From the NCBI RefSeq assembly GCF_016238445.1, contig NZ_JABANU010000015.1, forward strand, positions 1 through 64,000: a stretch of 64,000 nt of DNA, in the 5' to 3' direction. Numbering within the stretch: the stretch's first letter is position 1; each line of letters starts with the position of its first letter. Source of the stretch: Staphylococcus canis (GTDB lineage Bacteria > Bacillota > Bacilli > Staphylococcales > Staphylococcaceae). The notes beneath the pieces were generated by a model. It was not told the origin of the DNA, ran no database searches, and worked only from the letters and a program-made list of their open reading frames with translations. Below, one piece after another: positions 48,778 to 58,181 of this stretch. Made by a program: the position numbers and the translations under genes.

Positions 48778-49836
48778 ATGAAATTTGAAACAACCTATGA
48801 AAGTCGAAACTATCCTATCATTATAGAGCATAATGCAAGTAATCAACTTACATCGTATACTAGTCAATACCAACACGTCATTACACTTGTTGATGAAACA
48901 GTATATACTCTATGGAGAGACAAAGTGAATGAGTTAGTACAAAAAACAGAAGGAGAATTAATCATTTTACCAGCTGGAGAAAAGGTTAAAACTTTCGAAC
49001 ATTATCATACAATGCTTGAACAATTGTTACATTTTCAACCGACACGTCAAACTTGTCTTGTTTCTATTGGCGGTGGAGCTACAGGTGATTTTGTAGGATT
49101 TTTAGCAGCTACATTACTAAGAGGCGTAGATTTTGTTCAAATGCCGACAACACTTTTAGCGCATGATTCAAGTATAGGTGGTAAGGTTGGAATTAATGCC
49201 GCTTCAGGTAAAAATTTAATTGGCGCATTTCATCGTCCAATTGCCGTAATTTATGATTTAGATTTTCTAAAAACGTTACCCCAAAGTGAAATATTGAGTG
49301 GTTATGCTGAATTATATAAACATGCACTATTAAGTGGTAATGAAGCAACTTTAGAAATCGAAAAGCACTTTAGTGATAGCGACGCACTCAAACAACTGGA
49401 TCATATAGAGACTTTCATTTTAAAAGGTATTCAAACCAAGCTTGAAATTGTTTTACAAGATGAATTAGAAAAAGGGCAACGCCAATTTTTAAATCTAGGT
49501 CACACTTTTGGACACGCCATTGAGTATGAGTATAAAATACCTCATGGACATGCTGTTATTATTGGTATACTCTACCAATTTATCGTTACTAACTTAATGC
49601 ATGATCTCAATTTTGATTTAAAACATTATTATCAATACTTTGATAAAATAGGATATCCAATGGAGCAGATTAAATCCTTCAGTTTAAACCCAATATTAAC
49701 TTTAATGATGCAAGATAAAAAGAATAATGCTGAAGGGGTCCGCATGGTATTACTTACAGATATTGGTGCTCCAGTTGTCAAAACTATTGATAAAGATACA
49801 TTAAAACGCGCATTTGAAATTTTACAAAACTTGTAA
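48778..49836 (+). CDS. aroB: 3-dehydroquinate synthase
   Basis: AroB (352 residues) forms 3-dehydroquinate from DAHP with NAD+ and a divalent metal. [11 protein letters not shown] is the nucleotide site, [18 protein letters not shown] the substrate region, and the metal histidines lie in [11 protein letters not shown] and PHGHAV. It begins 14 bases after aroC and ends 14 before aroA. Confidence 0.96.
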   Translation: MKFETTYESRNYPIIIEHNASNQLTSYTSQYQHVITLVDETVYTLWRDKVNELVQKTEGELIILPAGEKVKTFEHYHTMLEQLLHFQPTRQTCLVSIGGGATGDFVGFLAATLLRGVDFVQMPTTLLAHDSSIGGKVGINAASGKNLIGAFHRPIAVIYDLDFLKTLPQSEILSGYAELYKHALLSGNEATLEIEKHFSDSDALKQLDHIETFILKGIQTKLEIVLQDELEKGQRQFLNLGHTFGHAIEYEYKIPHGHAVIIGILYQFIVTNLMHDLNFDLKHYYQYFDKIGYPMEQIKSFSLNPILTLMMQDKKNNAEGVRMVLLTDIGAPVVKTIDKDTLKRAFEILQNL

Positions 49837-49850
49837 GAGGAGGCATCATC

Positions 49851-51140
49851 ATGGTTACAATACAATATCGACATCCACTAACTGGTGAAACAACAATACC
49901 CGGTGATAAATCAATGACACATCGTGCAATTATGCTAAGTTCACTCGCGAAAGGTCGCTCAACAATTTATAATCCTCTACTCGGCGAAGATTGTCTCCGT
50001 ACAGCAAAGATTTTTGAAATGTTGGGTGTCGACATCGATATTTATGACGATAAAATCAAAATTGATTCACCGGGATATTCTAACTTTAAAACACCTCATC
50101 AAACGCTCTATACAGGAAATTCTGGTACAACAACACGTTTAATGGCTGGTTTGTTAGGCGGTCTTGGTATTCAAAGTGTTATTTCTGGTGATGCCTCTAT
50201 AGGAAGAAGGCCTATGGACCGTATTATAAAACCACTCCGTGAAATGAATGTAGACATTTCAGCAGTTAACGACAACTATACACCGCTTATCATCACGCCA
50301 AGTCATGTAACTGGCATAAACTATAAAATGCCAGTAGCAAGTGCCCAAGTTAAAAGTGCAATACTATTTGCAAGTCTATTTGCTAATAGTGATACGACGG
50401 TGCAAGAATTAGATATTTCACGAAATCATACTGAAACAATGTTAAATCACTATCAAATTCCAGTTGAAGTTCATGATTTAACAATTACATTGCGTCAAAA
50501 TAGTATTAAACATATAGAAGCTCGTGATTTTAATGTTCCCGGTGATATCTCATCAGCTGCATTTTTTATTGTTGCAGCACTTATTATCCCAGGAAGCGAC
50601 ATTACACTTCACAATGTAGGAATAAACCCAACTAGAGATGGTATATTAGATATTATCAAACAAATGGGTGGAGATATTACAATATTTAACTATAAAGAAC
50701 AATCTGAACCTACAGCATCAATCCGTGTGCGCTACACACCTAACCTTAAAGGGATAAAAATAGGTGGCGAACTTATTCCTAGAAGTATTGATGAATTACC
50801 TGTTATTGCTTTACTCTGTACACAAGCCCAATCTTCAAGTATGATAGTGGATGCTGAAGAATTAAAGGTAAAAGAGACAAACCGGATTGATACTACTGCA
50901 CACGAACTTAGTAAATTAGGTTTATCTGTCACGCCAACAGAGGATGGCATGAAAATTGAACCGTCAACTGTCTCAAAAGTAGCCACAGTTGATAGTCAAA
51001 CGGATCATCGTATAGGAATGACATTAGCAATTGCATCTTTACTTTCTGAGAAACCTATTACAATAAATCAATTCGATTCAGTGAATGTTTCATTCCCAAA
51101 CTTTTTACCATTGTTAAAACACTTAGAAAATGAGGGATAA
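49851..51140 (+). CDS. aroA: 3-phosphoshikimate 1-carboxyvinyltransferase (EPSP synthase)
   Basis: AroA (429 residues) joins phosphoenolpyruvate to shikimate 3-phosphate. The signatures [25 protein letters not shown] and RVKETNR-like [10 protein letters not shown] are present. The active-site loop reads GNSGTTTRL, of the type seen in class II enzymes of Gram-positives. GAGGAGG precedes the start, and the next gene starts one base after the stop. Confidence 0.96.
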   Translation: MVTIQYRHPLTGETTIPGDKSMTHRAIMLSSLAKGRSTIYNPLLGEDCLRTAKIFEMLGVDIDIYDDKIKIDSPGYSNFKTPHQTLYTGNSGTTTRLMAGLLGGLGIQSVISGDASIGRRPMDRIIKPLREMNVDISAVNDNYTPLIITPSHVTGINYKMPVASAQVKSAILFASLFANSDTTVQELDISRNHTETMLNHYQIPVEVHDLTITLRQNSIKHIEARDFNVPGDISSAAFFIVAALIIPGSDITLHNVGINPTRDGILDIIKQMGGDITIFNYKEQSEPTASIRVRYTPNLKGIKIGGELIPRSIDELPVIALLCTQAQSSSMIVDAEELKVKETNRIDTTAHELSKLGLSVTPTEDGMKIEPSTVSKVATVDSQTDHRIGMTLAIASLLSEKPITINQFDSVNVSFPNFLPLLKHLENEG

Positions 51141-51141
51141 C

Positions 51142-52383
51142 ATGCAAGATATTTATAAATTAATAGATGATATTAATTTACAAAAAATCGATCAACTTGA
51201 TAGTCGAGTACAAGACGCTTTAAGTTCTAATGATGATGAGGCACTTTTTGTCCTAGGCGAAACACTTTACCAATTTGGTTTAACACCTCAAGGTTTAGAA
51301 GTCTTTCGTACGCTCTATAATAAATATCCAGATGAAAGTGAAATTTTGATTTATTTTATTGATGGTTTAATTTCAGAAAATCATACAGACGAAGCTTTAG
51401 AGTATCTGAATGAAGTAGAACTGTCTACTGAGCGTTTATTACTCGAGGCTGACTTATATCAACAAATTAATATGCTTGAAGTTGCAATAGACAAAATTGA
51501 ACAAGCCATTGATTTAGAACCTTCAGATCCTATTATTCACTTTGCACTTGCTGAATTGCTTTATTTTGATGGTCAATATTTACGTGCGTCAAGAGAATAC
51601 GATACTGTACTTGAAACAGGAGAATATGAATTTAATGGTGTCAATATCTTCTCAAGGTTAGGTGACAGCAGTTTACAAAGTGGTAATTACTCTGATGCAC
51701 TTAAATGGTTTGATGAAATCAGTGATGATGAAATGGTTTCAGAAGATTATTTTAAAAAAGCAGTCGCATACGAGAAAAATGATTTAACACATGAGGCCAT
51801 TAAAATTATTCGTACATTATTAAATAAGGATCCTGACTTTATACAAGGCTATTATTACTTACAACAACTGTATGAAAATGAAAAAGATTTTCCAAACGCA
51901 ATTGACATTGGTCAAGAAGGATTAAAACTCAACCAATTTTATAAGGAACTTATGTATAGTACTGGTGCTTTAATGATTGATCACGGCGATCAAAATGAAG
52001 GGGTGCGTTTATTACAACAAGCTTTAGAAGTAGACCCTTCTTATCAAGAACCACTTATTATGCTTGCCGATTTTTACCGTAATCAAGAAGATTTCGACGC
52101 TTTAATTCAACTCGTTCAATTTGTGGATGAAGATGATATGGATCCTAAATTTATGTGGCAACTTGCCTTCGCATTAGGTGAAGAGGAACGTGATAAAGAA
52201 GCCATACACTTCTATCAGCTTGCTTATGATATGCTCTCGAACGATATTGATTTCTTAAAAGATTATTATTACTATCTCATTGAAATCGGAAAAATTGATG
52301 ATGCTAAAGAGCTACTATCAAAATTAATACAGCTTGATAGTACTAATCCTGAATGGCAAGATGAACAGTTACGTTTAAACTAG
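51142..52383 (+). CDS. Tetratricopeptide repeat protein (YpiA-like)
   Basis: This 413-residue cytosolic protein consists almost entirely of TPR-like helical pairs, for instance [39 protein letters not shown] and [19 protein letters not shown]; about ten repeats. It has no enzymatic domain and probably acts as a binding scaffold. The start is the ATG at 51142, with GAGGG upstream, one base after the aroA stop, so it is translationally coupled to aroA, as ypiA follows aroE in B. subtilis. Confidence 0.88.
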   Translation: MQDIYKLIDDINLQKIDQLDSRVQDALSSNDDEALFVLGETLYQFGLTPQGLEVFRTLYNKYPDESEILIYFIDGLISENHTDEALEYLNEVELSTERLLLEADLYQQINMLEVAIDKIEQAIDLEPSDPIIHFALAELLYFDGQYLRASREYDTVLETGEYEFNGVNIFSRLGDSSLQSGNYSDALKWFDEISDDEMVSEDYFKKAVAYEKNDLTHEAIKIIRTLLNKDPDFIQGYYYLQQLYENEKDFPNAIDIGQEGLKLNQFYKELMYSTGALMIDHGDQNEGVRLLQQALEVDPSYQEPLIMLADFYRNQEDFDALIQLVQFVDEDDMDPKFMWQLAFALGEEERDKEAIHFYQLAYDMLSNDIDFLKDYYYYLIEIGKIDDAKELLSKLIQLDSTNPEWQDEQLRLN

Positions 52384-52391
52384 AGGTATAT

Positions 52392-52943
52392 ATGTCTAAG
52401 TTATCATTAAATTATGAAAAGAAATCATTTATTGATTACTTACTTTTTCATTATCAGTTCAAATCAAGAATAAGTGTATGGATTTTAAACTTTTTAAAAA
52501 GTGAAGCTAAATGGATGGAACGCGTACATTTTGTTTTTCAAGCTATACCTGGTCATCCTACACTTGAAATAGCATTAAAAGGTTCTAATCACGTTGCAAT
52601 ACGCTACAGTGACCAATATCAAGTTGTAACGAATTCTAATGAAATTTTTAATCACATCATTGAAAACTTAAGTCCATTCGATATTAAGATTCATTTTTCT
52701 TCTCAAACCATTGAGGAACAACGATTAAATCATATGGTGATTCAGCAATTATTAGCAGAGCATAATACTGACTATTTAACAGATATCTACTATGCACGAA
52801 TTTCTAAAAGTTACCATCATTATCTGATTTCACTTTTAAAATCTGAAATTGATCTTACACTAATATTAAAAGAAAAAAGACAATTTCTCTATTTAACTAA
52901 ATTATTGAATTTACTTCAGTTAAAAGGGTATGATAGTGCTTAA
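52392..52943 (+). CDS. UPF0302 protein (YpiB-like)
   Basis: This 183-residue cytosolic protein belongs to the UPF0302/YpiB family, with the opening [23 protein letters not shown] helix and the [17 protein letters not shown] segment. It follows the TPR protein by 8 bases, as ypiB follows ypiA in Bacillus. Function is not known to me; the persistent pairing suggests that they act together. Confidence 0.82.
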   Translation: MSKLSLNYEKKSFIDYLLFHYQFKSRISVWILNFLKSEAKWMERVHFVFQAIPGHPTLEIALKGSNHVAIRYSDQYQVVTNSNEIFNHIIENLSPFDIKIHFSSQTIEEQRLNHMVIQQLLAEHNTDYLTDIYYARISKSYHHYLISLLKSEIDLTLILKEKRQFLYLTKLLNLLQLKGYDSA

Positions 52944-53008
52944 TCATAAGATTAAACACAATGTTTTATAAACTTAAATTGAACTAAAATTACATTTTGA
53001 GTTTATAA

Positions 53009-53040
53009 CCTCAATCACAATACACTAAATCAAATTGAGG
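53009..53040 (+). promoter_or_regulatory. Hairpin covering the ribosome binding site of the DUF1405 gene
   Basis: CCTCAAT (53009-53015) pairs with ATTGAGG (53034-53040), which is the ribosome binding site for the ATG at 53049. Directly before it, TTATAAACT and AGTTTATAA (52966-52974, 53000-53008) form another perfect hairpin. Sequestration of the site is inferred. Confidence 0.4.
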
Positions 53041-53048
53041 TGTATATT

Positions 53049-53663
53049 ATGACATTTCGTCAATTATGGCATGCTTTTATCTACGACCGTTTTATTTTAA
53101 TATTTTTGTTTATATGTAACTTTTTAGGTACTGTTTATGGATATTATTGGTATATACCACAACTCATTGATTCACAAAAAAGGTATTGGTTGTTTATTCC
53201 TGATAGCCCAACTGCTACGTTATGCTTACTCATATGTATAGGTTTGTACTTATTTAATCGTCAAAGTATCATCTTTGAAACATTAGCTTTTGTTACATTA
53301 ATTAAGTATGGGATTTGGGCTGTAATTATGAACATTTTCATGTTTAGCGTTGATGAAAATGTAACTATAACTGGGTTAATGCTCATCATTTCCCACTCGA
53401 TTATGGCATTTCAAGCGTTTTTATTTCTACCAAGATTTAAGTTCACACTCACTTCTATTTTTGTTACATTACTATGGATTTTTCACAATGATGTCATTGA
53501 TTATGTATTTCATCAATATCCAGTATACGGTTCACTCACTTCGTATGAATCTATCATTGGTTATATTGCTTTTTGGCTTTCAATTTTGCCAATAGCTATT
53601 ACCTTTTATATCTATTGGTACAGAAGGACTAAAAAGTTTGACCGTAATCAATCCTACACGTAA
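53049..53663 (+). CDS. DUF1405 membrane protein (YpjA-like)
   Basis: This integral membrane protein of about 204 residues has roughly six hydrophobic helices and the DUF1405 pattern (RFILIFLFICNFLGT-type start, then TVYGYYWYIPQL). It corresponds to B. subtilis ypjA. Function unknown. The frame opens with a GTG at 53040, but GAGGTG overlaps it and fits the ATG at 53049. It lies in a group of poorly known genes between aroA and bshA. Confidence 0.8.
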   Translation: MTFRQLWHAFIYDRFILIFLFICNFLGTVYGYYWYIPQLIDSQKRYWLFIPDSPTATLCLLICIGLYLFNRQSIIFETLAFVTLIKYGIWAVIMNIFMFSVDENVTITGLMLIISHSIMAFQAFLFLPRFKFTLTSIFVTLLWIFHNDVIDYVFHQYPVYGSLTSYESIIGYIAFWLSILPIAITFYIYWYRRTKKFDRNQSYT

Positions 53664-53687
53664 AATATAACTAAAGGAGTGAAATTG

Positions 53688-54383
53688 ATGTCTTTTATGT
53701 CTTTTATTATTTATATGGTTATATTAATGATTTTACCAATGTATGCACAACACAGTGTAAAATCTAATTACGAAAAATACTCACAAGTTCGATCGACAAG
53801 TGGTAAAACAGGCAAAGAAGTTGCTCTCGAAATTTTGCATGCAAATGGTATTTATGATGTAGATGTCAAAGAAGGACAAGGATTTTTAACAGACCATTAT
53901 GATCCAAAAAATAAAGTAGTTGTATTATCACCTGCAAACTATCAACGCCCGAGTGTAGCAGGCACTGCAATAGCTGCGCACGAGGTGGGACACGCGATTC
54001 AACACTATGAAGGGTATTTCTTCTTACGTTTCCGTACAGCTCTTGTACCTGTAGCAAACCTTGGTAGTTCATTGTCTTACATTTTCATCATGGCTGGATT
54101 TGTTTTGACAATGCTTCACATGGCTATTGGAACAACAGCACTTTGGATTGGTATTTTTTTAATGGCATTTGCCGTATTATTTTCCATTGTGACATTACCA
54201 GTGGAGTTCGATGCCAGTAGACGTGCCATGAATCAAATTCAAAGTTTAAATATCGTTAATGAAAAAGAATATAAACATGCTGGACGAGTTTTAAGAGCAG
54301 CAGCTATGACTTACGTTGCAGCAACAGCTGTAGCAGTAGCAGAGCTTGTAAGATTTATATTAATCGCACGTTCTGCAGAATAA
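53688..54383 (+). CDS. Membrane zinc metallopeptidase (YugP family)
   Basis: This 231-residue membrane protein has a hydrophobic N-terminal helix, the zinc-binding HEVGH (in AAHEVGHAIQH), further hydrophobic helices (about 110-170 and 205-228) and EFDASRRAM, which supplies a third ligand. This is the Zn_peptidase_2/YugP pattern. The substrate is unknown; a role in membrane protein turnover is a guess. I chose the ATG at 53688, 8 bases after AAAGGAG, over the GTG at 53679. A terminator follows. Confidence 0.87.
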   Translation: MSFMSFIIYMVILMILPMYAQHSVKSNYEKYSQVRSTSGKTGKEVALEILHANGIYDVDVKEGQGFLTDHYDPKNKVVVLSPANYQRPSVAGTAIAAHEVGHAIQHYEGYFFLRFRTALVPVANLGSSLSYIFIMAGFVLTMLHMAIGTTALWIGIFLMAFAVLFSIVTLPVEFDASRRAMNQIQSLNIVNEKEYKHAGRVLRAAAMTYVAATAVAVAELVRFILIARSAE

Positions 54384-54405
54384 TGTTTTTTGTTATAATT
54401 ACTAT

Positions 54406-54444
54406 ACAAATCTTCTCTAATTTAGTGAGAAGGTTTGTTTTTTT
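54406..54444 (+). terminator. Terminator after the zinc peptidase gene
   Basis: ACAAATCTTCTC pairs with GAGAAGGTTTGT (two G-U pairs) around a 9-base loop and is followed by seven T. Confidence 0.88.
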
Positions 54445-54533
54445 ATTCTCGTTAATCTTTAAACTTCATCATTGCCCAGACCAACTGATTTCATGTAATA
54501 TAGAGTGAGTAGATATGAAAGGGTGAATTCATT

Positions 54534-54851
54534 ATGAAAACGATGTTCGAGATGCAAAAAGAAGTAGACGCGTATATTTCTCAATTCAAAGTTGGATACT
54601 TTTCACCACTTGCCAATTTAGCACGTTTAACAGAAGAGGTTGGAGAATTAGCTCGAGAAATTAATCATTTTCATGGTGAAAAAAAGAAAAAAGATAGTGA
54701 AGCTGAAAACACTATTGCAGCTGAATTAGGAGATAATTTATTTGTTTTATTATGTATTGCTAATTCACTTGATATCGATTTAACAGAAAGTTTTAATCAA
54801 ACTATGGAAAAGTTTAATACTCGAGACAAAAATAGATTTGAACGAAATTAA
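54534..54851 (+). CDS. MazG-like nucleotide pyrophosphohydrolase (YpjD-like)
   Basis: This 105-residue all-helical protein has the MazG metal-binding pattern EEVGELAREIN and ELGDNLFVLL. Such single-domain enzymes hydrolyse nucleoside triphosphates to monophosphates; the preferred nucleotide is unknown. It opens the bshA-cca-birA group, as ypjD lies upstream of bshA in B. subtilis; dapB, mgsA and bshB1 are missing from between. Confidence 0.88.
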   Translation: MKTMFEMQKEVDAYISQFKVGYFSPLANLARLTEEVGELAREINHFHGEKKKKDSEAENTIAAELGDNLFVLLCIANSLDIDLTESFNQTMEKFNTRDKNRFERN

Positions 54852-54865
54852 TGGGGGACTTAACT

Positions 54866-55990
54866 TTGAAAATTGGAATTACATGCTATCCTTCAGTAGG
54901 AGGATCCGGTATTATTGCTACAGAATTAGGCATTTTAATGGCTGAGAGAGGTCATGAAGTTCATTTTATTACTTCTAACATGCCTTTTCGATTAAAAAAA
55001 CCTGTACCTAATATTACATTTCATCAAGTAGATGTTAATCAATATGCAGTTTTTCAATATCCTCCTTATGATATATCTTTAAGTACTAAAATAGCGAATG
55101 TTATTAATGAATATGATTTAGATGTATTACATATGCACTATGCCATTCCTCACGCAATATGTGGTATTTTAGCACGCCAAATGTCTGGTCGTGATATCAA
55201 GATTATGACGACTCTACATGGTACAGATATTACTGTACTTGGTTATGATCATTCTCTGAGAAACGCCATCAAATTTGGAATCGAGGGTAGTGATGTTGTT
55301 ACTAGCGTGAGTGAATCTTTAAAACAGCAAACACATGAAATAATTGATGTTAATAAAGAAATTATCCCCATCTATAATTTTGTTCGTGAATCAGAGTTTC
55401 CAACTGGTTATAATCCTAAAGCTAAAGCTAGTTATGGAATTAAAGATGACGAAAAAGTGATTATACATGTTTCTAACTTTAGAGGAGTAAAGCGTATTGA
55501 TACTATTATTGATGCGTTTGCTCAAATTAGGGCAAAAATTCCTTCGAAGTTATTATTAATCGGGGATGGACCAGAGTTATTGGACATGCGTATGAAAGTT
55601 AAAGCGTTAAACTTAACAGATCATGTGCTTTTTTTAGGCAAACAAGATTGCATGAGCCATTTTTATCAATTCTCAGATCTCGTATTTTTATTAAGTGAAA
55701 AAGAAAGCTTTGGACTCACATTACTTGAAGCAATGCATACAGGTGTACTTCCAATAGGTTCACGTGCTGGGGGGATAAAAGAGGTTATTAAACATGAAGA
55801 AACTGGATTTCTTGTAGATGTTGGTGATAGTACGAAAGCAGCGGAATATGCGGTGAAACTTTTAACAGATGACGATTTATACAAAAAAATGCAAAAATCA
55901 ATGTTAGCCGACATAGAACATCGTTTTCATTCACAAATTATTGCTGATCAATATGAATATTATTACCAAAAGATGTTAGGAGAGCGTTAA
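54866..55990 (+). CDS. bshA: N-acetyl-alpha-D-glucosaminyl L-malate synthase BshA
   Basis: BshA, a GT4 glycosyltransferase, joins GlcNAc from UDP-GlcNAc to L-malate, the first step of bacillithiol synthesis. The N-terminal CYPSVGGSGI loop, HMHYAIPHA, and the C-terminal EKESFGLTLLEAM motif with its two glutamates are intact (374 residues). An ATG at 54851 overlaps the stop of the previous gene but has no binding site; the TTG at 54866, 7 bases after GGGGGA, gives the usual MKIGITCYP start. Confidence 0.92.
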   Translation: MKIGITCYPSVGGSGIIATELGILMAERGHEVHFITSNMPFRLKKPVPNITFHQVDVNQYAVFQYPPYDISLSTKIANVINEYDLDVLHMHYAIPHAICGILARQMSGRDIKIMTTLHGTDITVLGYDHSLRNAIKFGIEGSDVVTSVSESLKQQTHEIIDVNKEIIPIYNFVRESEFPTGYNPKAKASYGIKDDEKVIIHVSNFRGVKRIDTIIDAFAQIRAKIPSKLLLIGDGPELLDMRMKVKALNLTDHVLFLGKQDCMSHFYQFSDLVFLLSEKESFGLTLLEAMHTGVLPIGSRAGGIKEVIKHEETGFLVDVGDSTKAAEYAVKLLTDDDLYKKMQKSMLADIEHRFHSQIIADQYEYYYQKMLGER

Positions 55991-55991
55991 T

Positions 55992-57200
55992 TTGGAAAAA
56001 GCATTACCATTTCTTAGAGCACGTCCTATTTTAGAACATATTCAAAACAATGGTTATGATGCATTTTTTGTAGGTGGTTCAGTTAGAGATTATATTATGA
56101 ATCGTCCAATTAATGATGTCGATATCACGACGAGTGCAACACCAGATGAAATCGAAAGTCTATTTAGTCATACAATTCCAGTAGGTAAAGAACATGGTAC
56201 GATTAATGTAGTATGGGAACATGAAAACTATGAAATCACGACATTCCGTACTGAATCAGAGTATATTAACCATCGTCGTCCGAGTTCAGTGCAATACGTA
56301 AGGGACTTATATCTTGATGTAGAAAGAAGAGATTTCACAATCAATGCCATTGCGATGGATACGAATTTTAAAATATATGACTACTTTAATGGTCAATTAG
56401 ATATTGAGCGTAAAGTAATACGAACAGTTGGTGCACCAGAAGCACGTTTTTCTGAAGATGCACTTCGAATTTTAAGAGGATTAAGATTTAAATCCCAATT
56501 AGGATTTAAAATCGAGGATCAAACTTACAACGCAATGCGCAATGCAATTGAAGATATTCAATATTTATCTATTGAGCGTATAATTATAGAATTAAAGAAA
56601 TTAATGACAGGTTTTAATGTTAGTCAAGTTTTAAAAGACTTAAATGCATTACAATTGTGGCACCAAATTCCTTTTTTTAATGCTCTAGATATAAATCGTG
56701 TTCATATTACACAACCTTTAACATTAGAACAATTTGTTGCTATATCACAGTATATTTTACAATCGACATCGTCATTAAAAAGTTTAAAACTCAGTAATGC
56801 GAGTACACATTACATCTCTAAATTTATACTAGCTCTGAATTATTTGAATCAAATAAACAATCATAAACACCTTAGTCAATTTGTTTATGACTTCGGGTTA
56901 GATTTGGCTTTAGAGGTAAGTGCATTGAGAAATACGCTTGAGGCTAATGCTATCCAATTACCATCCCAATCTATTTTTCATGCAGATTCAATTCGAAACG
57001 CTTTTAATGCATTACCAATTCAAAATCGTAAAATGCTAAATATTAATGGTAAGGATTTAATGGAGTCCCTAAACAAGAAAAGTGGACCTTGGTTAAAAAC
57101 TGTATTGCGAGAATTAGAATGTGCTGTAGTTCAAAATTATGTTGATAATTCTAAACAAGAAATGATCGAATGGGTGAAATCAAATGTCAAAATATCGTGA
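55992..57200 (+). CDS. cca: CCA-adding tRNA nucleotidyltransferase
   Basis: Cca (402 residues, class II) adds or repairs the 3' CCA of tRNAs. The nucleotidyltransferase motif GGSVRD with the metal aspartates D42 and D44 is near the N-terminus; RRDFTINAIAMD and the nucleotide-selecting EDALRILRGLRF helix follow. The start is a TTG with AGGAGAG upstream, one base after bshA. birA overlaps its end by 17 bases. Confidence 0.95.
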   Translation: MEKALPFLRARPILEHIQNNGYDAFFVGGSVRDYIMNRPINDVDITTSATPDEIESLFSHTIPVGKEHGTINVVWEHENYEITTFRTESEYINHRRPSSVQYVRDLYLDVERRDFTINAIAMDTNFKIYDYFNGQLDIERKVIRTVGAPEARFSEDALRILRGLRFKSQLGFKIEDQTYNAMRNAIEDIQYLSIERIIIELKKLMTGFNVSQVLKDLNALQLWHQIPFFNALDINRVHITQPLTLEQFVAISQYILQSTSSLKSLKLSNASTHYISKFILALNYLNQINNHKHLSQFVYDFGLDLALEVSALRNTLEANAIQLPSQSIFHADSIRNAFNALPIQNRKMLNINGKDLMESLNKKSGPWLKTVLRELECAVVQNYVDNSKQEMIEWVKSNVKIS

Positions 57201-58158
57201 TTCTATATTAAAACTTATTACAGATGCTCGTCCTCACCATATTTCGGGAGAAACCATTGCTAATGAACTTAATATTTCTCGTATGACTGTAAAAAAAGTA
57301 ATCGATCAGTTGAAGGAAGAGGGGATGTCTATTGATTCCGTACATAACAAGGGACATCGTTTAAATGACTTTCCAATTCAGTGGTACAATGGCATTCTTG
57401 AGTCTCTTTTAAAAGACAGTAATCTCGTTCAAAAAGTATATTCATATGACAGTGTAGATTCAACTCAACAGGTTGCAAAAGCATCATTAATGAAAGAAAA
57501 TGGAGCTTTTCTAGTTGTAAGTGATGAACAAACAAAAGGGACAGGTCGTTTTAAACGGCCATGGCAATCTCCAAAAGGTAAAGGATTGTGGATGTCTCTT
57601 GTACTTAAGCCAGATATTCCTTTTTCTATGTTAACAACATTTAATTTATTTATTTCGTTGGCTATATGTGAAACGATTCAATCTTTTTCTGAAGACTTGG
57701 TTCAAATCAAATGGCCAAACGATATTTACATTGGAAAACGTAAAGTTTGCGGTTTTTTAACAGAAATGATTGCCAATGCAGATGGAATTGATGCAATAAT
57801 ATGTGGTATCGGTATAAATGTAAATCATAACTTAGATGATTTTGAACTTCCGCTTCAATCAACAGCAACAAGCGTAAAGCTACATCACCACAATGAAAAT
57901 ATTAATCGTTACAGATTTTTAAAAACACTACTTAACCATATAGAATACCGTTATCATCAGTTTCTAACAGAGCCATTTACTACAATTAAAGAAGAATATA
58001 TTTCATCCTCTAATATATGGGATAGGCGCTTACGTTTTACTGAAGGCAATAGACAATTTTATGGCCGTGTTATTGAAATTGACGATCAAGGGTTTTTACA
58101 TGTTATAGACGACGCTGCTAACATTCACCGTTTGATGAGTGCTGATATTGAATTTTAA
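57184..58158 (+). CDS. birA: Bifunctional biotin ligase/biotin operon repressor BirA
   Basis: BirA (324 residues) attaches biotin to AccB and pyruvate carboxylase and represses biotin genes when loaded with biotinyl-AMP. An N-terminal winged helix (about 1-60, ISGETIANELNISRMTVKK) precedes the ligase domain with GTGRFKRPWQSPKGKG, the KWPNDIYI lysine and a C-terminal SH3-like domain. The DNA-binding domain is intact, so both roles are expected. It overlaps cca. Confidence 0.95.
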   Translation: MSKYRDSILKLITDARPHHISGETIANELNISRMTVKKVIDQLKEEGMSIDSVHNKGHRLNDFPIQWYNGILESLLKDSNLVQKVYSYDSVDSTQQVAKASLMKENGAFLVVSDEQTKGTGRFKRPWQSPKGKGLWMSLVLKPDIPFSMLTTFNLFISLAICETIQSFSEDLVQIKWPNDIYIGKRKVCGFLTEMIANADGIDAIICGIGINVNHNLDDFELPLQSTATSVKLHHHNENINRYRFLKTLLNHIEYRYHQFLTEPFTTIKEEYISSSNIWDRRLRFTEGNRQFYGRVIEIDDQGFLHVIDDAANIHRLMSADIEF

Positions 58159-58181
58159 ATGTTTTAGAAAGGAGGGATGAT

